Below, piece after piece: positions 45,243 to 53,352 of a stretch of DNA of 64,000 nucleotides. The notes below the pieces were generated by a model, which saw nothing but the letters and a program-made list of their open reading frames with translations, ran no database searches and had not been told where the DNA came from. The translations under genes and the position numbers were made by a program. The stretch's first letter is position 1. Each line of letters opens with the position of its first letter. Source of the DNA: Martelella mediterranea. GTDB taxonomy: Bacteria; Pseudomonadota; Alphaproteobacteria; Rhizobiales; Rhizobiaceae. The DNA lies in the NCBI RefSeq assembly GCF_021021415.1, contig NZ_JAINWJ010000044.1, positions 1 through 64,000 on the forward strand. The letters run 5' to 3'.

Positions 45243-46463
45243 TTGATGAAGGGATTCGCCATGCTGCGGGATTTTTCAGTGCAGAGCCTGTTCATGGGGC
45301 TCCTGGTTGCTTTTGTCGGCTTCGCGAGTTCGTTTTCGGTCATTCTGCAGGGGCTCGAGGGCGCTGGCGCGTCGCATGCCCAGTCGGCATCGGGCCTGAT
45401 GGCGCTGTCGATCGGCATGGGGCTTTGCGGCATCATCATATCCGCTGTCACGCGCATGCCGGTGAGCATCGCCTGGTCGACGCCGGGCGCGGCACTCCTG
45501 GCCACCAGCGGCGCCTTGCCCGGCGGCTTCAACGCGGCCGTCGGCGCGTTCATGATTGCGGCGGCGCTGATCATCCTGGCTGGCCTGCTGAAGCCGGTCG
45601 GTCGCGCGATCTCCGCCATCCCGGCGCCGCTTGCCAATGCGATGCTGGCCGGCGTGCTGCTGGCGCTGTGTTTCGCGCCGGTGGAAGCGGTGAAGGTCTC
45701 GCCCTTGCTGGCTCTGCCGATCGTGGCGACCTGGGTGATCGTCGGCGCCTTCAACCGTCTGCTGGCGGTGCCGGCCGCCTTTCTCGCTTTCGTTGCCGTG
45801 CTGATCTTCGGCGTTGACGCCGATGCAGAGGCGTGGTCCGGCGTGTTTCGCAATGCTTTTGCCGCGCCGGTCTGGGTGACGCCGCATTTCTCGCTTCAGG
45901 GCGCGGTCTCGATGGCGTTGCCGCTGTTCATCGTCACCATGGCATCGCAGAATATTCCGGGCGTGGCGATCCTCAACATCAACAATTACCGCCCTTCCGC
46001 CGGCCGGATGTTTTCGGCAACCGGATTGGCGACGCTGTTTATTACGCCCTTCGGCGGGCACGGGGTCAATCTGGCGGCAATCACGGCTGCCATGTGCGCG
46101 GGAACGGATGCCCATCCCGATCCGAAGCGCCGCTATTGGTCGGCAATCATTGCGGGGATCGGCTATATCGTGCTCGGCCTGTTCAGCGGGCTTGTGGTCG
46201 CTCTCGTCTCGCTGGCGCCGCCAGTGCTGATCGAGGCGGTCGCCGGGCTTGCCCTGATTGGCGCCTTCGGCGGCGCGATCCTGGGTGCCTTCAAGGAGCC
46301 GGAGGCGCGCGAGGCAGCGGCGATCACCTTTCTGGTGGTCGCCTCCGGCGTTGGTTTCCTCGGTATTTCCGGGGCGTTCTGGGGACTTCTTGCCGGGCTG
46401 CTGGTCCACGGCATCAAGGGTTGGGCAGCGCAGCGTGCCCGCGCGCGGGAGGGGCGTGTTTAA
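45243..46463 (+). CDS. BenE-family membrane transporter (benzoate/H+ symporter-like)
   Basis: 406 residues with about 11-12 helices. Family marks are SFSVILQGLEGAGAS, STPGAALLATSGALPGGFNAAVGAFM, FIVTMASQNIPGVAILNINNYRPS and the conserved FGGHGVNLAAITAAMCAG. In Acinetobacter BenE takes up benzoate; no benzoate catabolic genes lie here, so the substrate is open. ATG 45264 (MLRDF) is an alternative start. It lies just upstream of the leu leader and leuA on the same strand. Confidence 0.85.
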   Translation: MMKGFAMLRDFSVQSLFMGLLVAFVGFASSFSVILQGLEGAGASHAQSASGLMALSIGMGLCGIIISAVTRMPVSIAWSTPGAALLATSGALPGGFNAAVGAFMIAAALIILAGLLKPVGRAISAIPAPLANAMLAGVLLALCFAPVEAVKVSPLLALPIVATWVIVGAFNRLLAVPAAFLAFVAVLIFGVDADAEAWSGVFRNAFAAPVWVTPHFSLQGAVSMALPLFIVTMASQNIPGVAILNINNYRPSAGRMFSATGLATLFITPFGGHGVNLAAITAAMCAGTDAHPDPKRRYWSAIIAGIGYIVLGLFSGLVVALVSLAPPVLIEAVAGLALIGAFGGAILGAFKEPEAREAAAITFLVVASGVGFLGISGAFWGLLAGLLVHGIKGWAAQRARAREGRV

Positions 46464-46500
46464 GATTGCATTTCATGATGGATGGCGCTAAGGAACGGTC

Positions 46501-46626
46501 ATGATCAGGTTTGCGAAAACTTTTCTGGCGAAGTCCACGCGCGGTACCACTGCCGCGGCGTCCGTCCTGCGCGACCTAAACTCGCTTCTTCTTCTCGGCC
46601 TTAACGGCGGTTGCCGGGTCCTTTGA
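46501..46626 (+). CDS. leuL: Leucine-rich leader peptide of leuA
   Basis: A 41-codon ORF beginning MIRFAKTF, five bases after AAGGAA, with the run LNSLLLLGLNGG near its end: 9 Leu in 41, including four in a row and one CTA codon just before them. It lies 114 bases before leuA. Its stop codon falls at the foot of a hairpin (AGGAGCGC 46626-46633 with GCGCTCCT 46662-46669). This is the layout of an amino-acid-responsive attenuator: ribosomes that stall at the Leu codons when leucyl-tRNA is short would change folding of the leader. There is no U run after the hairpin, so control may be through folding or coupling rather than classical termination. Confidence 0.78.
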   Translation: MIRFAKTFLAKSTRGTTAAASVLRDLNSLLLLGLNGGCRVL

Positions 46627-46669
46627 GGAGCGCCCGGCGGCCGGAAAGCCGTCTGGCACAAGCGCTCCT
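46626..46669 (+). promoter_or_regulatory. Hairpin between the leu leader stop and leuA
   Basis: Perfect 8-bp outer stem AGGAGCGC / GCGCTCCT enclosing a GC-rich inner stem (CCGGCGGC region with GCCGTCTGG). The base overlaps the leader peptide stop. Followed by GAAAAATCCC rather than a U tract. Confidence 0.5.
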
Positions 46670-46740
46670 GAAAAATCCCTGAAATTGAAGATCAAGGCAG
46701 CCATCGCGTGGAACACGGATGCGCGCCGGAGTGAGGAAAA

Positions 46741-48441
46741 ATGGACGTGAAAACCACAGCCAACAAGGGCATGCCGTTCGCGGCGCAGAAATACCAACCC
46801 TATCAGCAGATCGATATGTCCGATCGGCAATGGCCGTCGAAGCGCATCGAGAAAGCGCCGATCTGGTGCTCGGTCGATCTGCGCGACGGCAACCAGGCGC
46901 TGGTCGACCCGATGGGGCACGACCGCAAGGCCCGCATGTTCCAGCTGTTGCTCGACATGGGCTTCAAGGAAATCGAGATCGGCTTTCCCTCCGCCTCCCA
47001 GACGGATTTCGACTTCGCCCGATGGTGCGTCGAAAACGGCAATGTCGGCGATGACGTGTCGCTGCAGGTGCTGGTCCAGTGCCGCCCGGAACTGATCACT
47101 CGCACATTTGAGGCGCTGGAGGGCGCGCACCGCCCGATCGTGCATTTCTACAATTCGACCAGTGAGTTGCAGCGCCGCGTCGTATTCGGCAAGGATGTGG
47201 CGGGTATTCGCCAGATCGCCGTCGATGCCGCCAAGATGATCACCGACATGGCGGCCAAGGCCGGCGGCGGTTACCGTTTCGAGTACTCGCCGGAAAGCTT
47301 CACCGGGACCGAGCTGGACGTCGCGCTGGAGATCTGCAACGCGGTGATCGAGGTTGTGAAGCCGACCGCCGACAACAAGCTGATCATCAACCTGCCCTCG
47401 ACGGTGGAAATGTCGACGCCCAACATCTATGCCGACCAGATCGAGTGGATGTGCCGCAATCTCGACAACCGCGAGAACCTGATCGTCTCCGTCCATCCGC
47501 ACAATGATCGCGGCACGGGCATTGCCGCCGCCGAAATGGGCGTTCTGGCCGGCGCGGACCGGATCGAGGGCACGCTGTTCGGCAATGGTGAGCGCACCGG
47601 CAATGTCGATATCGTCACGCTGGCGCTGAACATGTTCACGCAGGGCGTCGATCCGGAACTGGACTGCTCGGATATCGAGCGGATCAAGGAAGTCTACGAA
47701 TATTCCAACCAGATGGTCATTCCGGAGCGTCACCCCTATGTCGGTGAACTGGTCTACACCGCCTTTTCCGGCTCGCATCAGGATGCGATCAACAAGGGCA
47801 TGAAGGCGATCAAGGTCGCCAACAAGCCGCAGTGGGAAGTGCCCTATCTGCCGATCGATCCGCAGGATGTCGGCCGCACCTATGAGGCGATCATCCGCAT
47901 CAACTCGCAGTCCGGCAAGGGCGGTATCGCCTATATCATGCAGTCCGACTACGGCATCAACATGCCGCGCGCCCTGCAGGTGGCGTTCCGCGAGCACGTG
48001 CAGAAGATCACCGATGAAGAGGGGCGCGAGCTTCCTTCCAAGCGGATCTACGACGTGTTCATGGAAAAATATGTCGAGCAGCCGAACGGCCGCATCAGGT
48101 TCGTCGATCATCAGACCTACCCGCAGGGCCAGGCCAAGGGCCAGCGCGTGGTGACGGCGGAGATCGAGGATAATGGCGTCTCGAAACGCATCGAGGCCAA
48201 GGGCAACGGCCCCGTCGACGGGTTCATCAACGCGCTGTCCGACTATCTCGGCATTGCGCTGTCGGTCGAGGACTATTCCGAGCACTCGCTGAACCACGGT
48301 TCCGATGCCAAGGCGATCGCCTATGTCGAGGTCGCCTATGATGGCGGCAAGATGTATGGTGTCGGCATCAACACCAATATCGTCGCCGCATCGCTGGAAG
48401 CGATCGTGTCGGCGGCGAACCAGATCCTGGCGGCGCGGTAA
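46741..48441 (+). CDS. leuA: 2-isopropylmalate synthase
   Basis: 566 residues. First committed step of leucine synthesis, joining acetyl-CoA and 2-oxoisovalerate. The catalytic domain has WCSVDLRDGNQALVDPMG, GFPSASQTDFDFAR and the metal-binding SVHPHNDRGTG. The C-terminal regulatory domain ends YDGGKMYGVGINTNIVAASLEAIVSAAN. The sequence is of the longer mycobacterial-like LeuA type, not the E. coli type. GTGAGG precedes the ATG. Expression is probably set by the leader peptide upstream, and activity by leucine feedback. A terminator follows. Confidence 0.96.
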   Translation: MDVKTTANKGMPFAAQKYQPYQQIDMSDRQWPSKRIEKAPIWCSVDLRDGNQALVDPMGHDRKARMFQLLLDMGFKEIEIGFPSASQTDFDFARWCVENGNVGDDVSLQVLVQCRPELITRTFEALEGAHRPIVHFYNSTSELQRRVVFGKDVAGIRQIAVDAAKMITDMAAKAGGGYRFEYSPESFTGTELDVALEICNAVIEVVKPTADNKLIINLPSTVEMSTPNIYADQIEWMCRNLDNRENLIVSVHPHNDRGTGIAAAEMGVLAGADRIEGTLFGNGERTGNVDIVTLALNMFTQGVDPELDCSDIERIKEVYEYSNQMVIPERHPYVGELVYTAFSGSHQDAINKGMKAIKVANKPQWEVPYLPIDPQDVGRTYEAIIRINSQSGKGGIAYIMQSDYGINMPRALQVAFREHVQKITDEEGRELPSKRIYDVFMEKYVEQPNGRIRFVDHQTYPQGQAKGQRVVTAEIEDNGVSKRIEAKGNGPVDGFINALSDYLGIALSVEDYSEHSLNHGSDAKAIAYVEVAYDGGKMYGVGINTNIVAASLEAIVSAANQILAAR

Positions 48442-48463
48442 CGCCCGCCTTACGACTCTGAAG

Positions 48464-48500
48464 AAGGCCGGTCGCGCTCAACGCGGCCGGCTTTCGTTTT
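48464..48500 (+). terminator. Rho-independent terminator after leuA
   Basis: GCCGGTCGCG, loop CTCAA, CGCGGCCGGC (one G-T wobble), then TTTCGTTTT. It lies between leuA and the convergent gene that ends at 48502. Confidence 0.8.
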
Positions 48501-48501
48501 C

Positions 48502-49098
48502 TCAAAGCTTGAGATAGGCGGCCTGGGCCAGTTCCGGCATGTTGGCATCGGAAGACGGGCCGACGACGGCGACCAGCGTGCGTTCGCTCTGCCACCACGA
48601 GACGATGAGATCGTCGCGGATGGTCTCCTGCACATCCGTCACCTGATTGTCGGGCGAGGCGGGGCGGGCCAGCACGAACACGGACAGCAGATCGCCGGCC
48701 GCATTGCGGTAGAACAACTCGATGCCCGGGGCGCGGTCGATCGCGACGACCCTGGCGCCCTCGAAGATCGAAGCGCCTTCCTCGAAAGTGGGGACCGTCA
48801 TGTCGATGCCGATGGTGCGCTGGACGAGTTCGGCGAAGGCGGCGTCTTCGCCCGGGCCGACATCCACCAGCGGCTGATACTTCCGGCCGAAAACCCTGAA
48901 ATTCGCGCAAACGTCATCGATCCAGTCGTTTGACTGGTCGAGTGAGAGATCGACCACCTGCGAGGCGCCGGAATCCCGCGACAGGCTGGCGCCCACGGCG
49001 ACGCCGATGCCGAGAAATACCGCGCATGCCGCTCCCGCCATCCAGCGGCGGCGGTCGGCTGCCCTTTTCGGTCTGCTCTTGATGACTGCGGAATCCAT
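48502..49098 (-). CDS. Anti-sigma-factor-like membrane protein, unknown partner
   Basis: 198 residues from ATG 49098 after AAGG; a longer frame to 49206 is unsupported. Short basic cytoplasmic N-terminus (KSRPKRAADRRR), one membrane helix (WMAGAACAVFLGIGVAVGASL), then a periplasmic part. The second half (IFEGARVVAIDRAPGIELFYRNAAGDLLSVFVL ... IVSWWQSERTLVAVVGPSSDANMPELAQAAY) has the layout of the periplasmic domain of membrane anti-sigma factors, including the WW pair and VVGP. The cytoplasmic zinc-binding anti-sigma domain is missing, and no sigma gene is adjacent. The family resemblance is a motif-level judgement. Confidence 0.6.
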   Translation of the reverse strand: MDSAVIKSRPKRAADRRRWMAGAACAVFLGIGVAVGASLSRDSGASQVVDLSLDQSNDWIDDVCANFRVFGRKYQPLVDVGPGEDAAFAELVQRTIGIDMTVPTFEEGASIFEGARVVAIDRAPGIELFYRNAAGDLLSVFVLARPASPDNQVTDVQETIRDDLIVSWWQSERTLVAVVGPSSDANMPELAQAAYLKL

Positions 49099-49424
49099 AA
49101 CGACCTTGAAACTCTCGATCGCATACGCGATATAATAATGGCCGGTCAACCCCTTCACCGGCCCGCATGCAGGCGCGATATTGCCTTGTGTAAATGGCGG
49201 AAACAAGGGGCGTGCAGCGTTTCCCCAGTTGGAAAGCTAATTTACTTGGATCGCAACCGTCTGTTGCAGCCGCTCCAGCCGTGCAGCTCGGAAAATATGG
49301 CTGAAATATGGCTGGCGCTTGCGCGCGCGTTGCTTTATCTTGCATGCCAACGAGAAAATAGAATGAAGGGGAGGATTTATTCTATGATCAACGTTTGGCC
49401 AAAAACAGAGTAATAAAAAGAGCC
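49099..49424. other. Divergent intergenic region upstream of the CecR-type regulator
   Basis: 326 bases. It holds two perfect tandem copies of AAATATGGCTG (49293-49303 and 49304-49314), a candidate operator. A strong ribosome site AAGGGGAGG (49366-49374) precedes a mini-ORF, MINVWPKTE (49384-49413), which ends 11 bases before the regulator start and could be a leader. The rest is unremarkable. Confidence 0.4.
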
Positions 49425-50114
49425 ATGATCGAAAATCAAAGCGGCGCAGCAGCAACGAGGCAGGCGATTATCTCCGCGGCCCTCCGGCTTTTTGGAGAAT
49501 ATGGTTATAACGCTGTTTCCACACGTAAAATCGCGGAATTATCAGGCGCGAATATCGGCAGTATCGCCTACCATTTCGGCGGCAAGCCAGGGTTGATGCG
49601 CGCCTGCGCACTTTACGTTATCGATACTGCCAAGAACAGCATCGGCAGCGCGATGCTGGAGCCGATATCGGCCAAGATGACCCCGACCGAGGCACGGGAG
49701 GAGCTGGTCGAATTGATGGTTCTTCTGGTTCGGCCCCTGACGCCCAATTACGACGAAGACGAGATTTCGGCCTTCATCATGCGCTATATCTCGCTTCCAA
49801 GCGAGGCCTTCGACCTTCTCTTCAACGAGTTTATCGAGCCGCTGCACAAGCATTTGCGGCAGTTGCTGGCGCGGGCCACCGGACGGGACGAGAATGGCGA
49901 GGATCTGGCGATCCTGACCTTCACCCTTCTCGGGCAGGCGCATTATTTCAAGATCTGTCGCCACATCGTGCAGCGCAGCCTTGATTGGGACGGGATAGGC
50001 CAGAACGAATGCCTGAAACTGCGTAATGCCGTCCGGTTCAACGTTAACGCCATCGTTGATGCCAGCGCTACCCCGGCTTTGCGCCGGACCCTCGTGCATG
50101 AGGACGCGATGTAG
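49425..50114 (+). CDS. TetR-family regulator, CecR/DUF1956 type
   Basis: 229 residues from ATG 49425; a TTG at 49395 is an in-frame alternative. N-terminal helix-turn-helix RQAIISAALRLFGEYGYNAVSTRKIAELSGANIGSIAYHFGGKPGLMRACALYV, which is the CecR-type pattern (GSIAYHFGGK). C-terminal effector domain with MRYISLPSEAFDLLFNEFIEPLHKHL. E. coli CecR controls drug-efflux genes; no efflux genes are adjacent here, so the target is unknown. Tandem repeats upstream may be its operator. Confidence 0.85.
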   Translation: MIENQSGAAATRQAIISAALRLFGEYGYNAVSTRKIAELSGANIGSIAYHFGGKPGLMRACALYVIDTAKNSIGSAMLEPISAKMTPTEAREELVELMVLLVRPLTPNYDEDEISAFIMRYISLPSEAFDLLFNEFIEPLHKHLRQLLARATGRDENGEDLAILTFTLLGQAHYFKICRHIVQRSLDWDGIGQNECLKLRNAVRFNVNAIVDASATPALRRTLVHEDAM

Positions 50115-50127
50115 CGCCGAGGGCCAA

Positions 50128-51045
50128 TCAGCGGTCGTTGGTATAAGAGAAGCTGAACTCGCTTTCCGGTTCTATGATGCCGCTCGCTGCGCTCAAAGCG
50201 TGGCGGCGGCATTGCATTTCATATGAGCCGGACCTGCCGCTGACGGAGATAAGGTTGAAGCCGGACGGCGGCTTCTTGCCGTTGGCGCCCTGGCCCGCGG
50301 CCGCGATGCCGATCACCGGCGTCTTGCCATGCCGCGTCTCGATGAAATTCACGGTGTTGAGGTGGGTATGGCCGTGCAGCACCAGTTCGCAGCCGCCGGT
50401 GGCAATCGTTGCCTTGAACCGGCGAATGCCGATCAGCCGTTTGTGGCGGGCGGCCGCGTTGCGCACGGGCGGATGATGGATCATCAGGATCCGGAACAGC
50501 CCTTCCTCGCCCGCCTGGCGTAGAAGCTCGGCGGTCTTGCGCGCCTGTTTCGCCTCGAACGAGCCGATCGCCAGAAATGGCGGCGACGGAATGGCCGATG
50601 AGCAGCCGATGATGGCGACCGGGCCGCGCCTGCGGAGATAGGGGAAGGTCATCCTGCCCAGATGCGCGCCCTCGTGATCATCACCCTGCATGTAGTCGCC
50701 CCAGGCCCTGGCGATTTTGGCATAGGCGCCGCCGACATAGGCATCGTGATTGCCCGGAACCAGCGATACTTCGTGGGCCGGGCCGACGCTTTTCAGCCAG
50801 TCGGCGGCGATATCGATTTCCTTGGTGGTGGCGAGGTTGACCAGATCGCCGGTGATCGCGAGGTGATCGGGATTCTCGTCGGCGATCGCCAGCAACAGGT
50901 TTTCCAGCGTGTCCTTGCCGAGATGCTTGCGGCGGTTGCGATGCCAGTTGAAAAAGCCGGTGATCCGCTTGGAAAACAGCTCCTTCGGCGACAGCCGCGG
51001 CAGCGGCCCGAGATGGACATCGGAAATATGGGCGATTGTGTACAT
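50128..51045 (-). CDS. Metallophosphoesterase (calcineurin-like)
   Basis: 305 residues with all five motifs of the two-metal phosphoesterase fold: AHISDVHLG, ITGDLVN, VPGNHDAY, MIHHPP and LHGHTH. Probably hydrolyses a phosphodiester or phosphomonoester in the cytosol; no signal peptide. Substrate unknown. The MITE-like element lies directly upstream of its start. Confidence 0.9.
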   Translation of the reverse strand: MYTIAHISDVHLGPLPRLSPKELFSKRITGFFNWHRNRRKHLGKDTLENLLLAIADENPDHLAITGDLVNLATTKEIDIAADWLKSVGPAHEVSLVPGNHDAYVGGAYAKIARAWGDYMQGDDHEGAHLGRMTFPYLRRRGPVAIIGCSSAIPSPPFLAIGSFEAKQARKTAELLRQAGEEGLFRILMIHHPPVRNAAARHKRLIGIRRFKATIATGGCELVLHGHTHLNTVNFIETRHGKTPVIGIAAAGQGANGKKPPSGFNLISVSGRSGSYEMQCRRHALSAASGIIEPESEFSFSYTNDR

Positions 51046-51056
51046 GCAGTCTTCTT

Positions 51057-51325
51057 ATACCAAGGATCAGCGATTATCACCCATATGACCGGAGCGATTT
51101 TGAAAGCCGGCTAGGCGAAAGCCGCAGTCGTAGCCATAGCTACGGCGAGGACTTTCAACGACGCGGGCTTTCAAAAGCGCCCGGCCCTTTAAGGGTGCGG
51201 CTGGAATGGCCCCCGAGGGCGTCAAAATCCTCGCGCGATGCTCCTGCATCGCTCTGCGGTATTTTCCTACTCGGATGGCCATTCCAGCACGCATCATATG
51301 GGTCATAATCACTGATCCTTGGTAT
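51057..51325. mobile_element. 269-bp MITE-like element with 32-bp terminal inverted repeats
   Basis: The ends ATACCAAGGATCAGCGAT... (51057-51088) and the reverse complement at 51294-51325 match in 30 of 32 positions. Inside are further inverted repeats: GTAGC CATA GCTAC (51130-51143) and GCTGGAATGGCC / GGCCATTCCAGC (51200-51211, 51277-51288). No ORF of note and no transposase, so it would be non-autonomous. It fills most of the 316-base gap between the phosphoesterase and the glutathionyl-hydroquinone reductase genes. It may belong to the rhizobial intergenic mosaic element class. Confidence 0.7.
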
Positions 51326-51361
51326 TAGCTTTCCGACGCCCGCCGGACAAGCGCCGCCTTT

Positions 51362-52333
51362 TCAGCCGCGCCCGTGCGGCGCGTCGAGATCGAGTACGGG
51401 CCCTTCAGGCACGATGCCCGTCGGATTGATCGTTTTGTGCGAGCCGTAATAGTGGCGCTTGATGTGGTCTATATTGACTGTCTCCTTAACGCCCGGGACC
51501 TGATAAAGTTCGCGCAGATAGCCCGAGAGATTGGGATAATCGGCAATCCGTCTGAGATTGCACTTGAAGTGGCCGACATAGACCGGGTCGAAGCGCACCA
51601 GCGTGGTGAACAGCCGCCAGTCGGCCTCCGTCAGCCGATCGCCCATCAGGTAGCGGTTCTTGCCAAGGCGGTCTTCCAGCATGTCGAGCGTTTCGAACAG
51701 CTTCAGCACATTTTCCGAATAGGCCTCCTGCGTGGTCGCGAAACCGGCCTTGTAGACGCCGTTGTTGACGGTGTCGTAGACCACCGCATTGATCTCCTCG
51801 ATGCCATCGCTCAGATCCTCCGGGTAAAAGTCGACATCATTGCAGGTGAGATGATCGAAGGCGCTGTTGAACATGCGGATGATTTCCGCCGATTCGTTCG
51901 AGACGATGGTCTCGCGCTTCTTGTCCCAGACGACCGGCACGGTCACGCGACCGGTGTAATCCGGATCGGCCTTGGTATAGACCTGCCAGAGATAGTCGGC
52001 GCCGTTCACCTTGTCGGCCGTGCCGCCGTCGCGGTTCTTGAACTCCCAGCCGTTTTCCAGCATCAGCGGGTCGACGATGGAGACGTCGATATAGTCCTCG
52101 AGCCCCTTCAGCTTGCGGAAGATCAGCGTGCGGTGCGCCCAGGGGCAGGCGAGCGCAACATAGAGGTGGTAGCGGCCCTTTTCGGCCTCAAAGCCGCCAT
52201 CGCCTTCCGGCCCGGCGCTGCCGTCGGCGGTGATCCAGTTCCTGAACTTCGAGCTTTCGCGCTTGAACTTGCCGCCCGTCTTGTCGGTGTCGTACCAGAC
52301 GTCCTTCCAGACGCCGTCTACCAGCATACCCAT
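51362..52333 (-). CDS. Glutathionyl-hydroquinone reductase (glutathione S-transferase family, YqjG/ECM4-like)
   Basis: 323 residues from ATG 52333, six bases after GGAG. Xi-class GST: catalytic Cys in LACPWAHRTL (C63), substrate-site PVVWDKKRETIVSNESAEIIRMFN and the C-terminal CNLRRIADYPNLSGYLRELYQVPGVKETVN followed by HYYGSHKTINPTGIVPEGP, all family-specific. It reduces glutathionylated hydroquinones to free hydroquinone and glutathione disulfide in the cytosol. No aromatic catabolic genes are beside it. Confidence 0.92.
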   Translation of the reverse strand: MGMLVDGVWKDVWYDTDKTGGKFKRESSKFRNWITADGSAGPEGDGGFEAEKGRYHLYVALACPWAHRTLIFRKLKGLEDYIDVSIVDPLMLENGWEFKNRDGGTADKVNGADYLWQVYTKADPDYTGRVTVPVVWDKKRETIVSNESAEIIRMFNSAFDHLTCNDVDFYPEDLSDGIEEINAVVYDTVNNGVYKAGFATTQEAYSENVLKLFETLDMLEDRLGKNRYLMGDRLTEADWRLFTTLVRFDPVYVGHFKCNLRRIADYPNLSGYLRELYQVPGVKETVNIDHIKRHYYGSHKTINPTGIVPEGPVLDLDAPHGRG

Positions 52334-52603
52334 GGCCTGCTCCTTTCATTCGTCTTGCCCATTTACATACGGCGCGCCCGCCACTTTGCCACCCCCGAAA
52401 CCATTGACAGTGTGTTGCATGCCATCCGGCCCTGTCGTTTTCGCAGTCACCGGTCTGGACGACCGCTGCGTTTCCTGCTAGTGGCCGACGAAACGCAAAT
52501 TTGGAAAATGTCATGCGGAACCTGCGACGACGCTGATTGGAAGTTCAGACCGGATTTTCTCCGGCCCCGACATCATGCGTTCTCCAGACAGGTTCAGACA
52601 TCA

Positions 52604-53101
52604 ATGACGAGTGAATTGCGTTACCTCCCCGAAGAGGCCTCCCACGACGCTGCCATCGAAGACATCAACGCCGAGGCCTTCGGCCCCGCCCGTTTCGTGC
52701 GCGCTGCCGCCCGTATCCGCGAACAGGGGCCGCATGATCCCGCGCTGTCTTTTGTCTGCGTCGATGGCGACGAGGTTATCGCCTCGGTTCGGATGACGCC
52801 GGTTTTTGCCGGCATGGCCGAAGGGCACATGCTCGGTCCGCTCGCCGTCAAACCCTCCTACAAGAACCGCGGCATCGGCCGCCACCTCGTCAAGATAGCA
52901 GTTCAGGCCGCCCGTGATGCCGGGTCGGAAGTCGTGATACTGGTCGGCGATCCGCCCTATTACGGCCCGCTCGGCTTCCTGCCGATCGTCCCGCCGACGC
53001 TGCAATTGCCGGGACCGGTGGATTACCGCCGCGTTCTGGCCGCGCCGCTTGTCGAAGGCGTGGAGGGGAAGCTCATCGGCATGATGCGGTTTCGCGGTTA
53101 G
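52604..53101 (+). CDS. GNAT family N-acetyltransferase
   Basis: 165 residues from ATG 52604; a long in-frame extension upstream overlaps the reductase gene and is a shadow. Acetyl-CoA loop LGPLAVKPSYKNRGIGRHLVKIAVQAARDAGSEVVILVGDPPYYGPLGF is the YhbS-type pattern. C-terminal FLPIVPPTLQLPGPVDYRRVLAAPL is also typical. Substrate unknown. The ribosome site is weak. Confidence 0.85.
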   Translation: MTSELRYLPEEASHDAAIEDINAEAFGPARFVRAAARIREQGPHDPALSFVCVDGDEVIASVRMTPVFAGMAEGHMLGPLAVKPSYKNRGIGRHLVKIAVQAARDAGSEVVILVGDPPYYGPLGFLPIVPPTLQLPGPVDYRRVLAAPLVEGVEGKLIGMMRFRG

Positions 53102-53153
53102 GGCTTTTCAGTGTTCTCGGATGTGTGCCGGTTGGCGAAAGCCTCTCAGCCTC

Positions 53154-53299
53154 AATCTCCCCCCTTGAGGGGGAGATGTCGCGAAAGCGACAGAGAGGGG
53201 TAAAGGGCGTAAGCCCTAAAAGCCGCAACTCCGAATTTGCCGACAGGGTTCACCCCTCTCTGCCCCTGTCGGGGTATCTCTCCCTCAAGGGGCGAGATT
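53154..53299. repeat. 146-bp palindromic intergenic repeat
   Basis: The arms 53154-53201 (AATCTCCCCCCTTGAGG... to GAGAGGGGT) and 53252-53299 (ACCCCTCTCTG... to GGCGAGATT) are about 48 bases each and pair along most of their length with some mismatches. The 50-base centre is not paired. The end sequence recurs at 45093-45118. It fits the palindromic repeats often seen between rhizobial genes and may also end the GNAT transcript. Confidence 0.65.
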
Positions 53300-53352
53300 G
53301 TTGGGCTGAGGCGCCGCATTTTCGAAGGCGGCCTTTTCGCTTGCTGCACAGC

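Noticed and set aside
46662-46740. Classical U-tract terminator in the leuA leader
   Set aside because: The hairpin is followed by GAAAAATCCC, without a U run.
51374-52603. Long plus-strand frame running into the GNAT gene
   Set aside because: The upstream 410 codons overlap the hydroquinone reductase on the other strand and look like shadow sequence; the GNAT domain starts at 52604.
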